Source of the DNA: Virgibacillus indicus
GTDB lineage: Bacteria > Bacillota > Bacilli > Bacillales > Amphibacillaceae
Assembly (NCBI RefSeq): GCF_002266285.1
Contig: NZ_NPMS01000014.1
Span: 1 to 49,200, forward strand
Length of the DNA: 49,200 nucleotides
Reading direction: 5' to 3'
Below the pieces are notes generated by a model. The model did not search any database. It had not been told where the DNA came from and saw only the letters and a program-made list of their open reading frames with translations. Below are positions 48,884 through 49,200 of the stretch, one piece after another (position 1 is the first letter of the stretch; each line of letters begins with the position of its first letter). The position numbers and the translations under genes were made by a program.

Positions 48884-49200
48884 TGACTACTCCCACCCCT
48901 AAAGGAGTTGGGTTCTCATGTACTTGTAGAAGCCTCTCGAAGTTCTCCACAGGTCGCTATAACTACTTAGAAAAAAGGCTATCTTTTTTTCTTTTTCATT
49001 GAAGCGAATGTCTGTGTACAACATCCTCGATTTATCTTCTGTTCCATGAGACTTTATATTCCATACAACCAAAGTTGTATTAGCGAATACTTTTTACGGA
49101 GGCAGGTAGCTCTACCTACAAAGGAATCACTTCTTAATTTGCTTTTTTAATGCCCATACTGCTTGGAAAAGCTTCTGTTTGTTGCTTTAAACCATCTATA
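48884..49200 (-). mobile_element. Right end of a second IS200/IS605-type element with candidate omegaRNA
   Basis: Read on the minus strand, GACCTGTGGAGA is followed by a terminal hairpin (ACCCAACTCC-TTTA-GGGGTGGG) and GTAGTCA at about 48884, the right-end pattern of tnpB elements. It parallels the element at 1-468, in opposite orientation. A minus-strand frame ending near 49135 may be the tnpB 3' end; it is cut by the window. The guide would be the host sequence on the other side of 48884. Confidence 0.65.

Overview
The window looks like chromosomal DNA of a low-GC, Gram-positive, spore-forming Bacillaceae species, most like the Oceanobacillus/Virgibacillus/Lentibacillus group. Signs of this are AT-rich DNA, strong AGGAGG-type ribosome sites with frequent GTG/TTG starts, many lipoproteins with short lipoboxes, sigma-B, sigma-W and ECF-type promoters, and homologues of Bacillus genes (csaA, serA, ylmA, ycsN). 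The genus is inferred from memory of these families, not from a database search.

Layout. Both edges cut through IS200/IS605-type elements. A tnpB 3' end with its omegaRNA/right end lies at 1-470 (+). A second right end in the opposite orientation lies at 48884-49200 and truncates a HEPN-like gene. Next come small membrane, zinc-finger, C45 acyltransferase, lipoprotein and methyltransferase genes (0.8-3.9 kb). The most interesting block is 4.4-10 kb. A consensus promoter drives an ErmD/ErmK-type MRLR leader peptide, then an intrinsic terminator, then a second tiny leader peptide (MQFLLFF), then nested hairpins, then an Msr-type ABC-F ribosome-protection ATPase. It is followed by a two-component system interleaved with a BcrAB-type ABC exporter. 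An ECF sigma factor with an apparently self-recognised promoter and its membrane partner lie at 11.0-12.7 kb.

From 12.8 to 23 kb there is a long one-direction run of small single-domain enzymes (VOC, APH-type phosphotransferase, methyltransferase, phosphoesterase, five GNATs, cupin, ASCH, alpha/beta hydrolase, NUDIX) mixed with lipoproteins and small membrane proteins. From 23 to 28 kb there are paired hairpins, a 52-bp palindromic tandem repeat array (six units), an FMN reductase and a YlmA-like ABC ATPase. From 27.7 to 36 kb there are redox and transport genes: aldo/keto reductase, DHA2 efflux pump, GlcD-like oxidase, nitroreductase, CsaA, universal stress protein.

From 36 to 42 kb there is a probable phosphorylated serine pathway: a HAD phosphatase converging on serA and a class V aminotransferase. 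Rex-like and FNR-like palindromes, a sigma-B controlled stress gene and two candidate small RNAs lie nearby. From 42.5 to 48.5 kb, an RpiR regulator, an M20 hydrolase, a GNAT and an N-succinylamino acid racemase match the known D- to L-amino acid conversion pathway of Geobacillus. An IS110-family element, flanked by REP-like palindromic repeats, now separates the hydrolase from the other two enzymes.
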